DNA from: Anaerolineae bacterium
GTDB lineage: Bacteria; Chloroflexota; Anaerolineae; Aggregatilineales; UBA3940
Length of the DNA stretch: 64,000 nucleotides
Assembly: GCA_016926255.1 (NCBI GenBank)
Contig: JAFGOY010000002.1
Location: 62,001-126,000 of the forward strand
Direction of reading: 5' to 3'
Shown here: one piece after another, positions 7,695 to 16,799 of the stretch
Layout of the letters: every line of letters starts with the position of its first letter
Position numbering within the stretch: the first letter of the stretch is position 1
Translations under genes and position numbers: made by a program
Notes under the pieces: generated by a model
The model's database searches: none
What the model saw: only the letters and a program-made list of their open reading frames with translations
What the model was told of the DNA's origin: nothing

Positions 7695-8858
7695 CTATTT
7701 TGATTCCATGTAACCGGGGCGCGGTTTGGATTTATATTTCCCATAGACGAGCCTATCAGCCCGGGTAAGTATCGACTGGTGCAGCCCTTTGATCGATGCG
7801 AGGGTGGCAATGGTGCGATGGAAAGCGGTGTCGGGTTTGGTCCACGGGCAGGCGGCCATACACGTTCCACAGTCGGTGCCTGCCGCAAACCAGTAGCGAT
7901 AGCACTTCTGCTCGTCGAGCTTCCACTTTTTGACTCCATTGTATTCGGCTTTGTCACCGTGTGGGATGGCCCCGATCGGGCAGACCTCGGCGCAGACCTT
8001 GCACACTTCGCAAAAAGACTGCACGCCGATGTCGACCGGCTGGTCGTGGATCAGCGGCAGGTCGGTGGTGACAACCGCCAACCGCAGCCCCAGGCCGAGT
8101 TCTTTGGTGATCAGGAACCCGGCGCGGGAAAGCTCGCCCAGGCCGCAGTCGACGGCGACTGGGACGCACAGCACCCGGTAGTTTCGCAGATGGTGGGCAC
8201 GCGCCGAATATCCCAGCGCGCGGATGTAGGCGGCAAGCTGCACCGATACCCATGCGCCGGTCGCGTAACCCTTGCCGGTCGCCAACAAAGTCGGGAAGTC
8301 GGGGGCAGTTTGGGTGAGATCGTAGTCCATGCGGAAGCCAAGCGCGATGGCGTTCGGGTGGTGGCTCAGATCGATGGGGGTGCCCCATTCGGTATAGCCT
8401 TCACGGTTGCCCAGCGACCGCCCCACATGGCTGTACACCCACTCTTGGCGCAGCGGCCCGATCCCGACGAGGTCAGCGCCGAGGTGGTGGGCAAACCCCT
8501 TGACCTTTTCTGCTGCACGCTCCGGCGCTATCTCGATTCGATCCGGGGCCGGTTTGCCATCGACGACGTTTTCACAGCCAATATGGTTGATCACGTCGAA
8601 CTGAACATCGAACATCGGGAAATCGATGCCGCCGGTGCGGCCCATCGGCGGGAGGTTGTTGACCTTTTCATCATAGGCGAACAGTTCAGGATGCGACTCG
8701 TAGTAGGCGGCACGCTGCGGGCTGTCCGCGTCGAAGTAGTCCCAGAAATCGGAGCGGGCGAACAGGATGTCGCGTTCGTCCCACTGCCCGATCGTGCCGA
8801 CGATGTCCGCGGCATAGGTGGGGTGATCGGTTTTGAAGCGGCGGGTGCGTGATTTCAT
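7695..8858 (-). CDS. reductive-dehalogenase-like 4Fe-4S protein
   Basis: The ATG at 8858 (AAGGATCGCCCG before it) gives 387 aa; the frame extends 15 codons further without a ribosome site. The C-terminal half holds two 4Fe-4S binding motifs, CEVCKVCAEVCPIGAI and CGTCMAACPW, after a domain with 'ADLVGIGPL', 'NAIALGFRMDYD' and 'GYSARAHHLRNYRVL'. This arrangement matches the cobamide-dependent reductive dehalogenase/epoxyqueuosine reductase superfamily, closest to RdhA-like proteins. There is no twin-arginine signal and no membrane-anchor gene (rdhB) beside it. A cytoplasmic, non-respiratory role is therefore more likely. Substrate unknown. Confidence 0.75.
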   Translation of the reverse strand: MKSRTRRFKTDHPTYAADIVGTIGQWDERDILFARSDFWDYFDADSPQRAAYYESHPELFAYDEKVNNLPPMGRTGGIDFPMFDVQFDVINHIGCENVVDGKPAPDRIEIAPERAAEKVKGFAHHLGADLVGIGPLRQEWVYSHVGRSLGNREGYTEWGTPIDLSHHPNAIALGFRMDYDLTQTAPDFPTLLATGKGYATGAWVSVQLAAYIRALGYSARAHHLRNYRVLCVPVAVDCGLGELSRAGFLITKELGLGLRLAVVTTDLPLIHDQPVDIGVQSFCEVCKVCAEVCPIGAIPHGDKAEYNGVKKWKLDEQKCYRYWFAAGTDCGTCMAACPWTKPDTAFHRTIATLASIKGLHQSILTRADRLVYGKYKSKPRPGYMESK

Positions 8859-8984
8859 CGGGCGATCCTTTGGGCCGGTCGATGCGATCATTATAGCGAT
8901 CATCGGGGCGGTTGGAAATTGAATCGTCCCTCAAACAACGCTATAATCGAACATAGGTTCGCAAATCGATCAGGAGCGGCGATT

Positions 8985-9467
8985 ATGGCACTCGACATTC
9001 CCCCCGAATTGATTCCAGAGGAAGAACGCGGCTATCACATCCCGCCGCGCATCAAACCAAAAGACGACAACGGCTACTTCGAGATCATCGCCCAGGCGAC
9101 CTTTCAGGCCGGGTTTAGCTGGGCGGTCGTGCGGCGAAAGTGGCCCAACTTCCGGAAGGCATTCGACGGCTTCGACATCGACAGGGTGGCCCGCTACGAC
9201 ACCGACGACCTGGATCGCCTGCTGGCCGATCCGGGGATCATCCGCAACGGGCAGAAGATCGAGGCGACCTTCCACAATGCGCGGGTGATGCAGCGGATCA
9301 TCGACGAGTACGGGGCGTTCCACGATTACCTGCGCTCGATGGACGGCGAATCCTACGAAGTGCGCAACAAGCGCCTGCGCGATCAATTCAAGTGGCTGGG
9401 ACGGACGGGCGTCTATTTCCTGCTGTGGTGCGTCGACGAGGATGTGCCGCACTGGGAGAACCGGTAG
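8985..9467 (+). CDS. DNA-3-methyladenine glycosylase I-like protein
   Basis: The ATG at 8985 is preceded by GGAGCGGCGATT; the frame is open further upstream without a ribosome site. The 160-aa protein carries the Tag/AlkA-fold block 'FEIIAQATFQAGFSWAVVRRKWPNFRKAF' followed by 'DTDDLDRLLADPGIIRNGQKIEATFHNA', which corresponds to the conserved core of the Tag family of base-excision repair glycosylases. It lacks the N-terminal Cys-Trp zinc-snap segment of E. coli Tag and is shorter than the usual ~185 aa. It may be a divergent family member. Monocistronic, convergent with the PhzF gene. Confidence 0.75.
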   Translation: MALDIPPELIPEEERGYHIPPRIKPKDDNGYFEIIAQATFQAGFSWAVVRRKWPNFRKAFDGFDIDRVARYDTDDLDRLLADPGIIRNGQKIEATFHNARVMQRIIDEYGAFHDYLRSMDGESYEVRNKRLRDQFKWLGRTGVYFLLWCVDEDVPHWENR

Positions 9468-9482
9468 TTCGGGAGACGAAAA

Positions 9483-9509
9483 CGGGCGCAGCGAAACTCG
9501 CCGCGCCCG
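9483..9509. terminator. imperfect GC-rich hairpin between convergent genes
   Basis: CGGGCG (9483-9488) pairs with CGCCCG (9504-9509); the inner stem CAGCG/CGCCG has one mismatch and the loop is AAACT. It lies 15 bp after the glycosylase stop and 25 bp after the PhzF stop on the other strand. It has no T-run. Confidence 0.45.
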
Positions 9510-9534
9510 CGTACATGCATTCTATGAAATCGCC

Positions 9535-10458
9535 CTAATCGAGCGTCAACTCACCCTCGATCAGGATCACCACCTGCCCGCCGACACGCACCTCGGAGAC
9601 GATCCCTTCGCGGATATCGACCTCCACCTCGATCAGGCTGGGGCGATCCACCTCGAAGCCCTGTTCGAGAACCATATGATTGGTCGAGGCTTCGTACTCG
9701 TAGGGGTAGACATCTTTTGCCAGCAGGTAGGCTCCCAGCGCGCCGCCCATGCTGCCCGTCGCCGGGTCTTCGAAAACTCCCACCAGCGGGTCGAAGTTCC
9801 GCACGTGGGCATGGTGAGCCTTGTCGAGCGTCTCGGTGGTGAAGACTTCGGCACCGGTCACGCCCATCGTCCGGCAGACCTCGTTGAACAGACCGACATT
9901 CAGGTTGATCCGCTTGATGGCGTCGAGAGAAATCACGGGGATGATCAGGCCGGGGAGACCGGTCGAGTAGACCTGGGCAGGCAGCACCGGGTCGATATCT
10001 TCAAAATTCAATCCGAGCGATTGAGCCAGCGAGACCTTGTCCTCGTAAATTTCGCCGTGACGGGCTTCGCCCTGGGTCATCACCGCACGGCTGACCCGGC
10101 CATTCGAGTCGGCGATCAGGTCGACGGGCAGGGTGCCGATGCCAACCTGCTGCCAGACTCGCGTTACCGGGCCGGTGATCTCGTAGCAGCCTTCATTGGC
10201 TAACACGACATGCGTGCCGATGGTCGGGTGCCCGGCGAAGGGAAGCTCCGCCGACGGGGTAAAGAAGCGCACTCTGACATTGGCGCGGGGATCGGTGGGG
10301 GGCAGCACAAAGGTCGTCTCGGAGAGGTTCAACTCCCTGGCGATCTGCTGCATCTCGCCCTCGCTCAAGCCTTCGGCATCGGGGAAAACGGCGACCGGGT
10401 TCCCGCCAAAGACGACCTCGGTAAATACATCAGCCTGGACAAAACGATATCGACGCAT
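9535..10458 (-). CDS. PhzF family isomerase/epimerase
   Basis: The ATG at 10458 is chosen because GGAGGGTGTCGGC precedes it; an in-frame ATG seven codons upstream overlaps that ribosome site. The 307-aa protein opens [28 protein letters not shown], continues with '[12 protein letters not shown]' (the catalytic Glu of PhzF) and '[18 protein letters not shown]', then '[19 protein letters not shown]' in the second half. These are the duplicated diaminopimelate-epimerase-fold motifs of the PhzF family. Family members act as isomerases or epimerases on varied substrates, so no specific reaction is assigned. There is no phenazine cluster around it. Confidence 0.88.
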   Translation of the reverse strand: MRRYRFVQADVFTEVVFGGNPVAVFPDAEGLSEGEMQQIARELNLSETTFVLPPTDPRANVRVRFFTPSAELPFAGHPTIGTHVVLANEGCYEITGPVTRVWQQVGIGTLPVDLIADSNGRVSRAVMTQGEARHGEIYEDKVSLAQSLGLNFEDIDPVLPAQVYSTGLPGLIIPVISLDAIKRINLNVGLFNEVCRTMGVTGAEVFTTETLDKAHHAHVRNFDPLVGVFEDPATGSMGGALGAYLLAKDVYPYEYEASTNHMVLEQGFEVDRPSLIEVEVDIREGIVSEVRVGGQVVILIEGELTLD

Positions 10459-10734
10459 GCCGACACCCTCCACCTGCATAAGATCAAGTTTGTGATACTC
10501 TGTGCATCGGATAATTCGCTACTATGATAGTCCACCCGGCAGGATTTGTCTAACCGGATTCAAACTTTTCTCATGAGCATTTTATCAGAAAATGGGCTGC
10601 GGGATAATCAGGCTAACGGAAATGTAAGATTCTCGCGGGCGGGTTCGTCAATGGGGTGCAGATGGATCGCAAAAGCATAATCGACCGGTTTTCGGGTAGA
10701 ATGTATCGTGATCGAGTGAGGGGACGAGGAATCG

Positions 10735-11244
10735 ATGAGCGACTTAAAGACTTTCCGGCGGCGTAAGGACGAATTCTTCAAACACGACGAGCATTCGCCG
10801 CTGCTGCCTGAACAGAAAGACGGGTTCGACGGGCTGAACTATTTCGACGAGAACCCCGACCTCGCGTTTGTGCTCGATATGGACGTATTCGACGAGCACC
10901 AGCGGGTAACGATGCAGACCAGCACCGGCACGCCTGCCGACTACCTGCGATGGGGGAAGATCGCGTTCAGGGTGGAGGATCAGGACGCCGAACTGACGGT
11001 GTTCATCGCGGTTAATGGGGGCGGCTATTTCCTGCCCTTCATGGATGCGACCAACGGCGTCGACACCTACGAGGCCGGGCGCTATTTAGAGATCGATCCG
11101 CAGGCGGATGGCTCGTTCGTGGTCGATTTCAACATGGCCTACAATCCCTACTGCGCCTACAACCCGATGTGGACCTGCCCCATCCCGCCCAGAGAGAACC
11201 GGCTGAGCGTTCCCATCGAGGCCGGGGAGAAGGTGTTCGGGTAG
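10735..11244 (+). CDS. DUF1684 family protein
   Basis: 169 aa. The C-terminal signature 'DFNMAYNPYCAYNPMWTCPIPPRENRLSVPIEAGEK' (split here by function: YNPYCAYNP, then CPIPPxENRLxVPIxAGEK) is diagnostic of DUF1684. The N-terminal 'FRRRKDEFFKHDEHSPLLPEQ' is also characteristic. Function is unproven; the fold is thought to be all-beta and the protein cytoplasmic, as there is no signal peptide. Start ATG follows GAGGGGACGAGGAATCG. It is single-copy and intact here, but a second copy of its last ~45 bases occurs at 13369-13414, after the next two genes. Confidence 0.85.
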   Translation: MSDLKTFRRRKDEFFKHDEHSPLLPEQKDGFDGLNYFDENPDLAFVLDMDVFDEHQRVTMQTSTGTPADYLRWGKIAFRVEDQDAELTVFIAVNGGGYFLPFMDATNGVDTYEAGRYLEIDPQADGSFVVDFNMAYNPYCAYNPMWTCPIPPRENRLSVPIEAGEKVFG

Positions 11245-11367
11245 ACTTTGCAGCTGTCTGCGGCCCGGATAGGCTGGGGCAGACTGTCTTCGAATCTGAC
11301 ATTCTGTGTTGTTTTCATTGTCGATCTGGCGTAAAATAAATCCAGATCATAATAAAACACATTTTGT

Positions 11368-11407
11368 AAAGGTTTACCCGACCAGGAACGGGGAAACCTT
11401 TTTTTAA
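11368..11407 (+). terminator. Rho-independent terminator
   Basis: AAAGGTTT (11368-11375) pairs with AAACCTTT from 11394, with an inner CCCG/CGGG stem and an 8-nt loop, followed by a run of Ts to 11405. It lies 120 bp after the DUF1684 stop and 50 bp before the methyltransferase start, and separates the two units. Confidence 0.8.
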
Positions 11408-11457
11408 AACCTTCCGGTTGTGTGACCTGCGTTGATCATCCGAACAGGAATATAGAG

Positions 11458-12348
11458 ATGGCGAAGAAGCAGCAGATTCAAACCCTCGACTATTTCAAGA
11501 AACATGCCGGTGAGTGGAAGGAAAAAGCTGCCTCTGACAGTGAACGGCGGTTTAACGTCATTAAGTACCGGAATCAATACGTGTTGGACGTCGTTGCATC
11601 CAGGGCGGCGACGCGCTCGGTATTGGATGTAGGATGTGGAACGGGCGACCTGGTATGCGACATCGCCGGGATGGGTATCCCGGCCACCGGGCTTGATTTC
11701 TCCGACGAAATGATCGACCTCGCTCAAAAAGAAGCCAGCCAGAGGAACCTTCCCACAGCCGATTTTATCTGTCAGTCAATATTTGACTATGATTTTTCCT
11801 CCAATACCTTCGATGTCATCGCGGCGAATGGGTTTATTGAGTACATCTCGTACGATGAACGTGACCGCTTCTTCGAACTGGCCTACCAGGGACTTAATCC
11901 GGGAGGATCGCTCGTCGTAGGTTCGCGCAACCGGCTGTTCAACCTGTTTTCACTGAACAGCTACACTGAGAAAGAGATCTCACAGGGAACTGCGGCCCAA
12001 CTTCTGGCGGAGGCGGTTGCAATCGCTGCTGCGCCGGACATCACACAACTGGCCGACCTGGAGACAGCGCCGCTCCAGCCAATGGACACAGAACATACCG
12101 ATACCGGCATTGGCGTTACGACCCGATATCAGTACACACCGGTGCAGTTGATGCGCTTGCTCAATGCCCGCGGATTTTCGGTCAGGCAGATATTCCCCGT
12201 TCACATTCATGGCGTAAACCCGGCGTTCAAGGGACTCCATCCCGAAGTACACTTTAGCATCGCCATGCTGCTTCAGGACTATGGCTACGATCACCCCTCA
12301 CTGATTCCCTACAGCTCGACCTTCATGGTGCATGCTTTCAGGGAGTGA
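11458..12348 (+). CDS. class I SAM-dependent methyltransferase
   Basis: The ATG at 11458 begins MAKKQQIQTLDYFKKHAGEW; an in-frame upstream extension has no ribosome site. The 296-aa protein has SAM motif I 'SVLDVGCGTGDLV' near residue 60, motif II acid in 'GLDFSDEMID', and 'FDVIAANGFIEYIS' as post-motif region. The C-terminal 100 residues ('YTPVQLMRLLNARGFSVRQIFPVH') follow the usual Methyltransf_11/25 pattern. The target is unknown. It is followed 4 bp later by a polysaccharide deacetylase gene, so modification of a cell-surface glycan or lipid-linked sugar is the simplest reading. Confidence 0.8.
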   Translation: MAKKQQIQTLDYFKKHAGEWKEKAASDSERRFNVIKYRNQYVLDVVASRAATRSVLDVGCGTGDLVCDIAGMGIPATGLDFSDEMIDLAQKEASQRNLPTADFICQSIFDYDFSSNTFDVIAANGFIEYISYDERDRFFELAYQGLNPGGSLVVGSRNRLFNLFSLNSYTEKEISQGTAAQLLAEAVAIAAAPDITQLADLETAPLQPMDTEHTDTGIGVTTRYQYTPVQLMRLLNARGFSVRQIFPVHIHGVNPAFKGLHPEVHFSIAMLLQDYGYDHPSLIPYSSTFMVHAFRE

Positions 12349-12352
12349 TGAT

Positions 12353-13354
12353 ATGCCATCCTTGCTGACAATAATCATGTATCATTACGTACGCGACGTA
12401 CAGGGTTCGCGTTTCCCCGATATAAAGGGGCTTACGGTCGAGCAGTTTTCGGCCCAAATCGACTATATAAAAAAGTACTACACCGTGGTCGGCGGCAGGG
12501 AACTGCTGGATGCCATCGCTCCGGGCGGCGAACTTCCACCCAGGGCAGCGCTTCTGACGTTCGACGATGGGTACATTGACCACCTTCTCAATGTCTACCC
12601 TATCCTGGACCGTAATCACCTGTCGGCGTGCTTCTTTCCGGTGGCGAAAGCGGTTCTCGAGCACCATGTGTTGAACGTGAACAAAATCCATTTTGTGCTG
12701 GCTTCCACCACGGACAAAGAGAAGATCATCAGCCGTATTTATCACTGGCTGGATGAATATCGAGCCAGCTACGAACTTCCCAGCAACAACGACTACTGGA
12801 TCAGGCTGGCAGTCGCCGGGCGCTTCGATACCCCGGAAATCGTATTTACCAAGCACCTGCTGCAGCGGGAACTCCCAACCGATTTGCGTGACATCATCAC
12901 CAGCCTGCTGTTCGGCGAATTCGTCACCTCAGACGAAACAGCATTTGCGTCGGAACTATATATGAACAACGAGCAGTTGGTTTCCCTGTATAGAAGCGGC
13001 ATGTACATCGGAGGGCATGGCTACAGTCACAACTGGCTCAATACGCTGGACAGAGCGGAACAGGAACGCGACATCGACGCCGGGCTGGACTTTATAAAAT
13101 CGGTTGGGGATTCGCCGGGTGGTTGGATATTTTCATATCCGTATGGGGCCTATAACGATTCGCTGCTGTCCGTTCTACGCGATCGGGGCTTCAACATCGG
13201 GTTGACCTTACATGTGGGCATTGCCCGGCTCGATGCCGATCAACTGCTGACGCTTCCCCGGTTGAACACAAACGACTTGCCCAAACTGGCCGATTCGTCC
13301 CCGAATGACTGGACTCGTCAGGTCATCGGTGAGGGGCAGGCAGTGCTGCATTAA
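12353..13354 (+). CDS. polysaccharide deacetylase (CE4) family protein
   Basis: The ATG at 12353 starts 4 bp after the methyltransferase stop. In the 333-aa protein, 'LLTFDDGY' (residues about 65-72) is CE4 motif 1 with the catalytic and metal-binding Asp pair. 'GGHGYSHNWL' gives the H-x3-H metal ligands, displaced far downstream by an inserted helical region (about 95-215). 'FSYPYGAYND' is motif 3. The large insert between motifs 1 and 2 is unusual among short NodB domains but occurs in capsule and PNAG-type deacetylases. No signal peptide is seen; the N-terminus MPSLLTIIMYHYV starts directly with the first strand, so it likely acts in the cytoplasm. Confidence 0.85.
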   Translation: MPSLLTIIMYHYVRDVQGSRFPDIKGLTVEQFSAQIDYIKKYYTVVGGRELLDAIAPGGELPPRAALLTFDDGYIDHLLNVYPILDRNHLSACFFPVAKAVLEHHVLNVNKIHFVLASTTDKEKIISRIYHWLDEYRASYELPSNNDYWIRLAVAGRFDTPEIVFTKHLLQRELPTDLRDIITSLLFGEFVTSDETAFASELYMNNEQLVSLYRSGMYIGGHGYSHNWLNTLDRAEQERDIDAGLDFIKSVGDSPGGWIFSYPYGAYNDSLLSVLRDRGFNIGLTLHVGIARLDADQLLTLPRLNTNDLPKLADSSPNDWTRQVIGEGQAVLH

Positions 13355-13368
13355 CCGGACATTAAATC

Positions 13369-13414
13369 TCGCCAAGAGAGAATCGCCTGAGCATCCCCAT
13401 CGAGGCCGAGGAGG
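13369..13414 (+). pseudogene. detached 3'-end fragment of a DUF1684 gene
   Basis: In the + frame the bases read PRENRLSIPIEAEE, matching the intact DUF1684 protein's PRENRLSVPIEAGE at 11188-11230. Nucleotides match as well (for example GAGAGAATCGCCTGAGC against GAGAGAACCGGCTGAGC). Upstream codons of the gene are missing. The fragment starts just after the deacetylase stop (13354), so the methyltransferase-deacetylase pair is bracketed by two same-direction copies of one gene's 3' end. Confidence 0.7.
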
Positions 13415-13503
13415 CAGAGATGCACGGCCAGAGGTCGAACGACCAGAAGTCGTCCCCTGTCCAGAGTCGAAAACGAGTGCAATAACTTACACAAAAGTGT
13501 AAG

Positions 13504-14425
13504 TTATTGCACTGATTTTTCTTGGTGGTTGACGATATAAATCCCCGCCAGGACGATCCCGACGCCAAGTAATTGGGGCAGAGAGGGATATTCGAACAGC
13601 AGAAAATAACCGAGGATCAGAATCACAACCGGCTGGGCCAGCAAAAAGATAGCGACTCGTGTCGCCGGGATATGGCCCTGGGCGAAATTGATCGACAGAA
13701 AGCCCACCGTCTGCCCGATCAGGGCAACAAGGAAGAGATTGAGATAGCTCCGGGGAGCAAGCCCCAGCAGGTCGAAGCCCTGGAATATCGATAGGAAAAA
13801 CAGGACAACCGACGCCGAGAGCATGGTCAGCACGAGGTAAAGATAGGCGCTGACCTTCTCACGGGTTCGCTGGGTGATCAGCATGTAGGCGGCATAAAGA
13901 AAAGATGAGCCAATCGCCATCAGGTCGCCGGTATTGGATAGGGCGAACCGGCGCAGGTCGATATCGACGACAAGCGCGACCCCGGCCAGTGCCACGATCA
14001 CGCCCAGCCAGAAGCGCGGTGACAGCTTCTCGCCGAAGATGAAGAACGCACCCACCGCCACCCAGATCGTCGAGAGGTTGGTCAGCAGGACGGCGTTGGT
14101 CGCCGTCGTTTCGAGGATCGCCTGGTTGTAGAGGGCATTCTCGACCGCGTAGGCGGCTCCCCCCCACCAGCGCCGCAATCAGCAGGCCGCTCTCGGCGGC
14201 GGATATCTCGGCGATGAGCTTTCGCCGCATGTGGGGAATCAGGAGGGCGAAGGCTGACAGCAGCAGGAAGGCGATCAGCATCCGGAAGAAAGCCGATATA
14301 CTGCCATTGACATTCGCCCAGCGGATGAAAAGCGGGCTGGAACCAATGCACAGCACGCCCAGCGTCAGGCTGGCGTAGGATCGCTTAACTGTGTCTGGTT
14401 TCAGCCCGTCATCGCTGTTTGACAT
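13504..14425 (-). pseudogene. EamA/DMT-family transporter, frameshifted
   Basis: Two overlapping frames together give one ~300-aa, ten-TM drug/metabolite transporter. The first part (14425 to about 14160) begins MSNSDDGLKPDTVKRSYASL and ends near 'SGLLIAALVGG'. The second (from about 14160 to 13504) continues 'AAYAVENALYNQAILETTATNAVLL' and runs to a normal C-terminus with the second EamA repeat. The break falls at a run of seven Cs at 14159-14165, so a one-base slip, sequencing error or phase variation would all explain it. Substrate unknown. The rest of both halves is well preserved. Confidence 0.8.
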
Positions 14426-14461
14426 AAGATAGCTTTGAAGAAGTCATCGATAGGCTGTACC

Positions 14462-14492
14462 TATCCGAAATGAACGAGTAAATTATCGGATA
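14462..14492. repeat. TATCCGA hairpin repeat, copy 1
   Basis: TATCCGA at 14462-14468 pairs with TCGGATA at 14486-14492. The 17-nt interior resembles the reverse complement of the hairpins at 16719-16750 and 63680-63711. It lies between the transporter start and the DUF5661 stop. Confidence 0.6.
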
Positions 14493-14508
14493 AGTTTACC
14501 GCTGGTTA

Positions 14509-14781
14509 CTATTTTCCCCAGTATTCATCCGCTTCCTGTTCCATCTTCTCAAGCCTCGTGTAATAGTCAGGGAATTCATTGAGGTGGGCCAGCGCAATCT
14601 TTCCCGTCAGAAGGGGATCATCACCGGTGACATTCGTGGACGGATCGCGTGAACCATGCTCAAGCTCAACATCCATCCCCATTCTGAACTGCTCGACATC
14701 GAACTTGCATGAGTCCCAGACGATACCGATTTTCTGACCGATCTCCCGCGCCTGCTCGGTTGTAAAATGAGATTTAGCCAC
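14509..14781 (-). CDS. DUF5661 family small protein
   Basis: A 90-aa protein beginning MAKSHFTTEQAREIGQKIGI. The block 'FDVEQFRMGMDVELEHGSRD' followed by 'TGDDPLLTGKIALAHLNEFPDYYTRLEKME' is the highly conserved core of DUF5661-type proteins. The family is small, acidic and cytoplasmic; its function is unknown. A good ribosome site (GAAAGGGTGAAGC) precedes the ATG. It stands alone between the frameshifted transporter and the uronate locus. Confidence 0.75.
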   Translation of the reverse strand: MAKSHFTTEQAREIGQKIGIVWDSCKFDVEQFRMGMDVELEHGSRDPSTNVTGDDPLLTGKIALAHLNEFPDYYTRLEKMEQEADEYWGK

Positions 14782-14968
14782 TGCTTCACCCTTTCGTCAA
14801 TCAAGTGATGGAAAGTCGCCAACCGACATCCCCCTGGTATTTCCCAGCTACCCCTGCCTTCTTGATAGCACAACTAAAGTAAGTGGTCAAGCATAAGAGT
14901 CAGGGTGAGATGTTCGATCCAGTTTCCGATGAATTTGTCCGCCGCTTTTTGCGGCTGTCCCCGGAGGG

Positions 14969-16018
14969 TTACCGCTGAACCCGCCCCGACGCATCACCAC
15001 CCATCAGCCGGTTGACTTCTGCAAGCGTCACCAGGTTGGCATCTCCCGAAATGGAGTGCTTGAGGCAGGATGCGGCAGCGGCGAAATTCGGGGCGTCTTC
15101 AGCCGCCATGCCGCTGTGCAGTCCGTAGATCAACCCGGCGGCAAACGAGTCGCCGCCCCCTACCCGGTCGACGATGTCGGTGATGTCGTAGCGGCGGCTG
15201 ACGGTAAACTCGCGGCCGTCATACAGGCACGCCGACCACCCGTTGTGACTCGCGCTGAAGCTCTCGCGCAGCGTGATCGCCTGGTAGCGCAAATTCGGGA
15301 AAGTCCTGAACATCTTCTCGGCCAGAGCCTGATAGCGCCCCGTGTCCAGTTCGCCGCTCTCGACGCCGGACTGCCAGTCACCTTCGCTGAGTGATACGCC
15401 CAGCGACCGCTGGCAGTCTTCCTCGTTGGCGATCCCGACGTCGACGAATTTGACCAGTTCGCCCATCACTTCGGGAGCCGATTTGCCGTACTTCCAGAGC
15501 TTATTGCGATAGTTGTAATCGCAGGAGACGGTGACGCCTTTCTCCTTCGCCGTCTGCACGGCATGGAGCGACAGATCGGCGGCTGATTCACTCAGGGCCG
15601 GGGTGATGCCGGTGATGTGGAACCAGCCCGCGCCGTCGAAGACCCGATCCCAGTCGAAGTCGGCGGGAGCGGCTTCGGATATGGCCGAATTGGCGCGGTC
15701 GTAGACGACATTCGAGGGGCGCTGATTCGCGCCCGCTTCGAGGAAGTAGATTCCCATTCGCTCGCCCTGGCGCTGGATCAGCGAGGTATCGATGCCGTAG
15801 CCGCGCAAAAATCGGATACAGGCGTCGGCGATGGGGTTCTGTGGCAGGGCGGTCACGAAGGCAACGTCGAGGCCGAAGTTCGCCAGCGACAGCGCGACAT
15901 TCCCCTCACCGCCGCCGAAGGTCGCTTCGAGTGACGGCTGCTGGAAGAAGCGTTCGAAACCGGGCGATTTCAGCCGGAGCATGATCTCCCCCAGGGTGAC
16001 AACACGTCCATTACTCAT
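14969..16018 (-). CDS. kdgK: 2-dehydro-3-deoxygluconate kinase (PfkB family)
   Basis: 349 aa. The start '[22 protein letters not shown]' and '[28 protein letters not shown]' match PfkB signature 1 as found in KDG kinases. '[20 protein letters not shown]' near residue 300 is signature 2, with the catalytic Asp. It phosphorylates 2-keto-3-deoxygluconate (KDG) to KDPG. The KDPG aldolase gene lies immediately upstream in the same operon (18-bp gap), so the two complete the lower arm of the uronate pathway. The roughly 30 extra residues relative to typical ~315-aa KdgK come from inserted loops. A fructokinase role is less likely in this context. Confidence 0.88.
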   Translation of the reverse strand: MSNGRVVTLGEIMLRLKSPGFERFFQQPSLEATFGGGEGNVALSLANFGLDVAFVTALPQNPIADACIRFLRGYGIDTSLIQRQGERMGIYFLEAGANQRPSNVVYDRANSAISEAAPADFDWDRVFDGAGWFHITGITPALSESAADLSLHAVQTAKEKGVTVSCDYNYRNKLWKYGKSAPEVMGELVKFVDVGIANEEDCQRSLGVSLSEGDWQSGVESGELDTGRYQALAEKMFRTFPNLRYQAITLRESFSASHNGWSACLYDGREFTVSRRYDITDIVDRVGGGDSFAAGLIYGLHSGMAAEDAPNFAAAASCLKHSISGDANLVTLAEVNRLMGGDASGRVQR

Positions 16019-16035
16019 TGATGCGATCTCCTCAT

Positions 16036-16692
16036 TTACAGGGCATGGGCGACAGGCGCTCTCGCCTCACGGACGATCTCGACGGCCTGGGCGGTCAGTT
16101 CAACGATCTGGTCGAAGTGGCCGCTGGCGATCATCTGCTTCTTGACCAGCCAGCTTCCGCCGCAGGCAACCACCATCGGCAGCCGCAGATAATAGGACAG
16201 GTTGGCCGGGCTGATCCCCCCGGTGGGGATGAAGCGGACTCCGCCGTATGGCCCGCCGATGGCCTTGAGAGTCTGTATGCCGCCTGCCGCTTCCGCCGGG
16301 AAGAACTTCAAGACGTTGAGTCCTTTGTTCAGGGCCATGTTGATCTCGGTGGGGGTCATCACGCCAGGGGTGACGGGAATCTCGCGCTCGATACACCAGT
16401 CGACGACGGCGGCATCGAAGCCAGGGGTGACGATGAACTGCGCCCCGGCATCGGCGGCTTTCTGTGCCTGTTCGACGGTCAGCACGGTTCCGGCCCCGAC
16501 CAGCATCTCAGGGTAGTTCGAGGCGATGCGCCGGATCGCCTCGGCGGCGGCAGCCGTGCGGAAGGTGATCTCGGCGCAGGGCAGCCCACCATCGAGCAGC
16601 GCCCGGCCTAAATCCGGGGCATGATCCGCATCGTCGATTGCCACCACCGGCACGACGCCAAATTGTTCGATCTGATTCAAAACCTCATTCAT
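16036..16692 (-). CDS. eda: KDPG (2-keto-3-deoxy-6-phosphogluconate) aldolase
   Basis: The ATG at 16692 follows GGAGACGAGCG; the frame is open further up through the TATCCGA hairpin but that part is not coding-like. The 218-aa protein shows '[14 protein letters not shown]', '[11 protein letters not shown]' (Glu41, catalytic base) and '[12 protein letters not shown]', with Lys129 as the Schiff-base lysine, exactly the class I KDPG/KHG aldolase pattern. It cleaves KDPG into pyruvate and glyceraldehyde-3-phosphate. It is cotranscribed with kdgK downstream. Confidence 0.92.
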   Translation of the reverse strand: MNEVLNQIEQFGVVPVVAIDDADHAPDLGRALLDGGLPCAEITFRTAAAAEAIRRIASNYPEMLVGAGTVLTVEQAQKAADAGAQFIVTPGFDAAVVDWCIEREIPVTPGVMTPTEINMALNKGLNVLKFFPAEAAGGIQTLKAIGGPYGGVRFIPTGGISPANLSYYLRLPMVVACGGSWLVKKQMIASGHFDQIVELTAQAVEIVREARAPVAHAL

Positions 16693-16718
16693 CGCTCGTC
16701 TCCATTGGCTTGAAATCC

Positions 16719-16750
16719 TATCCGCAAATTCACTCCGTTCATTTCGGATA
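16719..16750. repeat. TATCCGA hairpin repeat, copy 2
   Basis: TATCCGC at 16719-16725 pairs with TCGGATA-type sequence ending 16750 (one G-C to C-G change keeps most pairs). The interior AAATTCACTCCGTTCATT matches the copy at 63680 (AAATTCACTTCGTTCGTT). It lies between the AEC transporter stop and the aldolase start, within the operon. Confidence 0.65.
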
Positions 16751-16799
16751 GGGAAAAAACGAACCCACCGGGTTGATTTCCGGGCAGATGGCAAACCGG

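Noticed and set aside
7695-8858. Respiratory reductive dehalogenase
   Set aside because: No twin-arginine signal, no rdhB anchor gene, and no dehalogenation regulator nearby.
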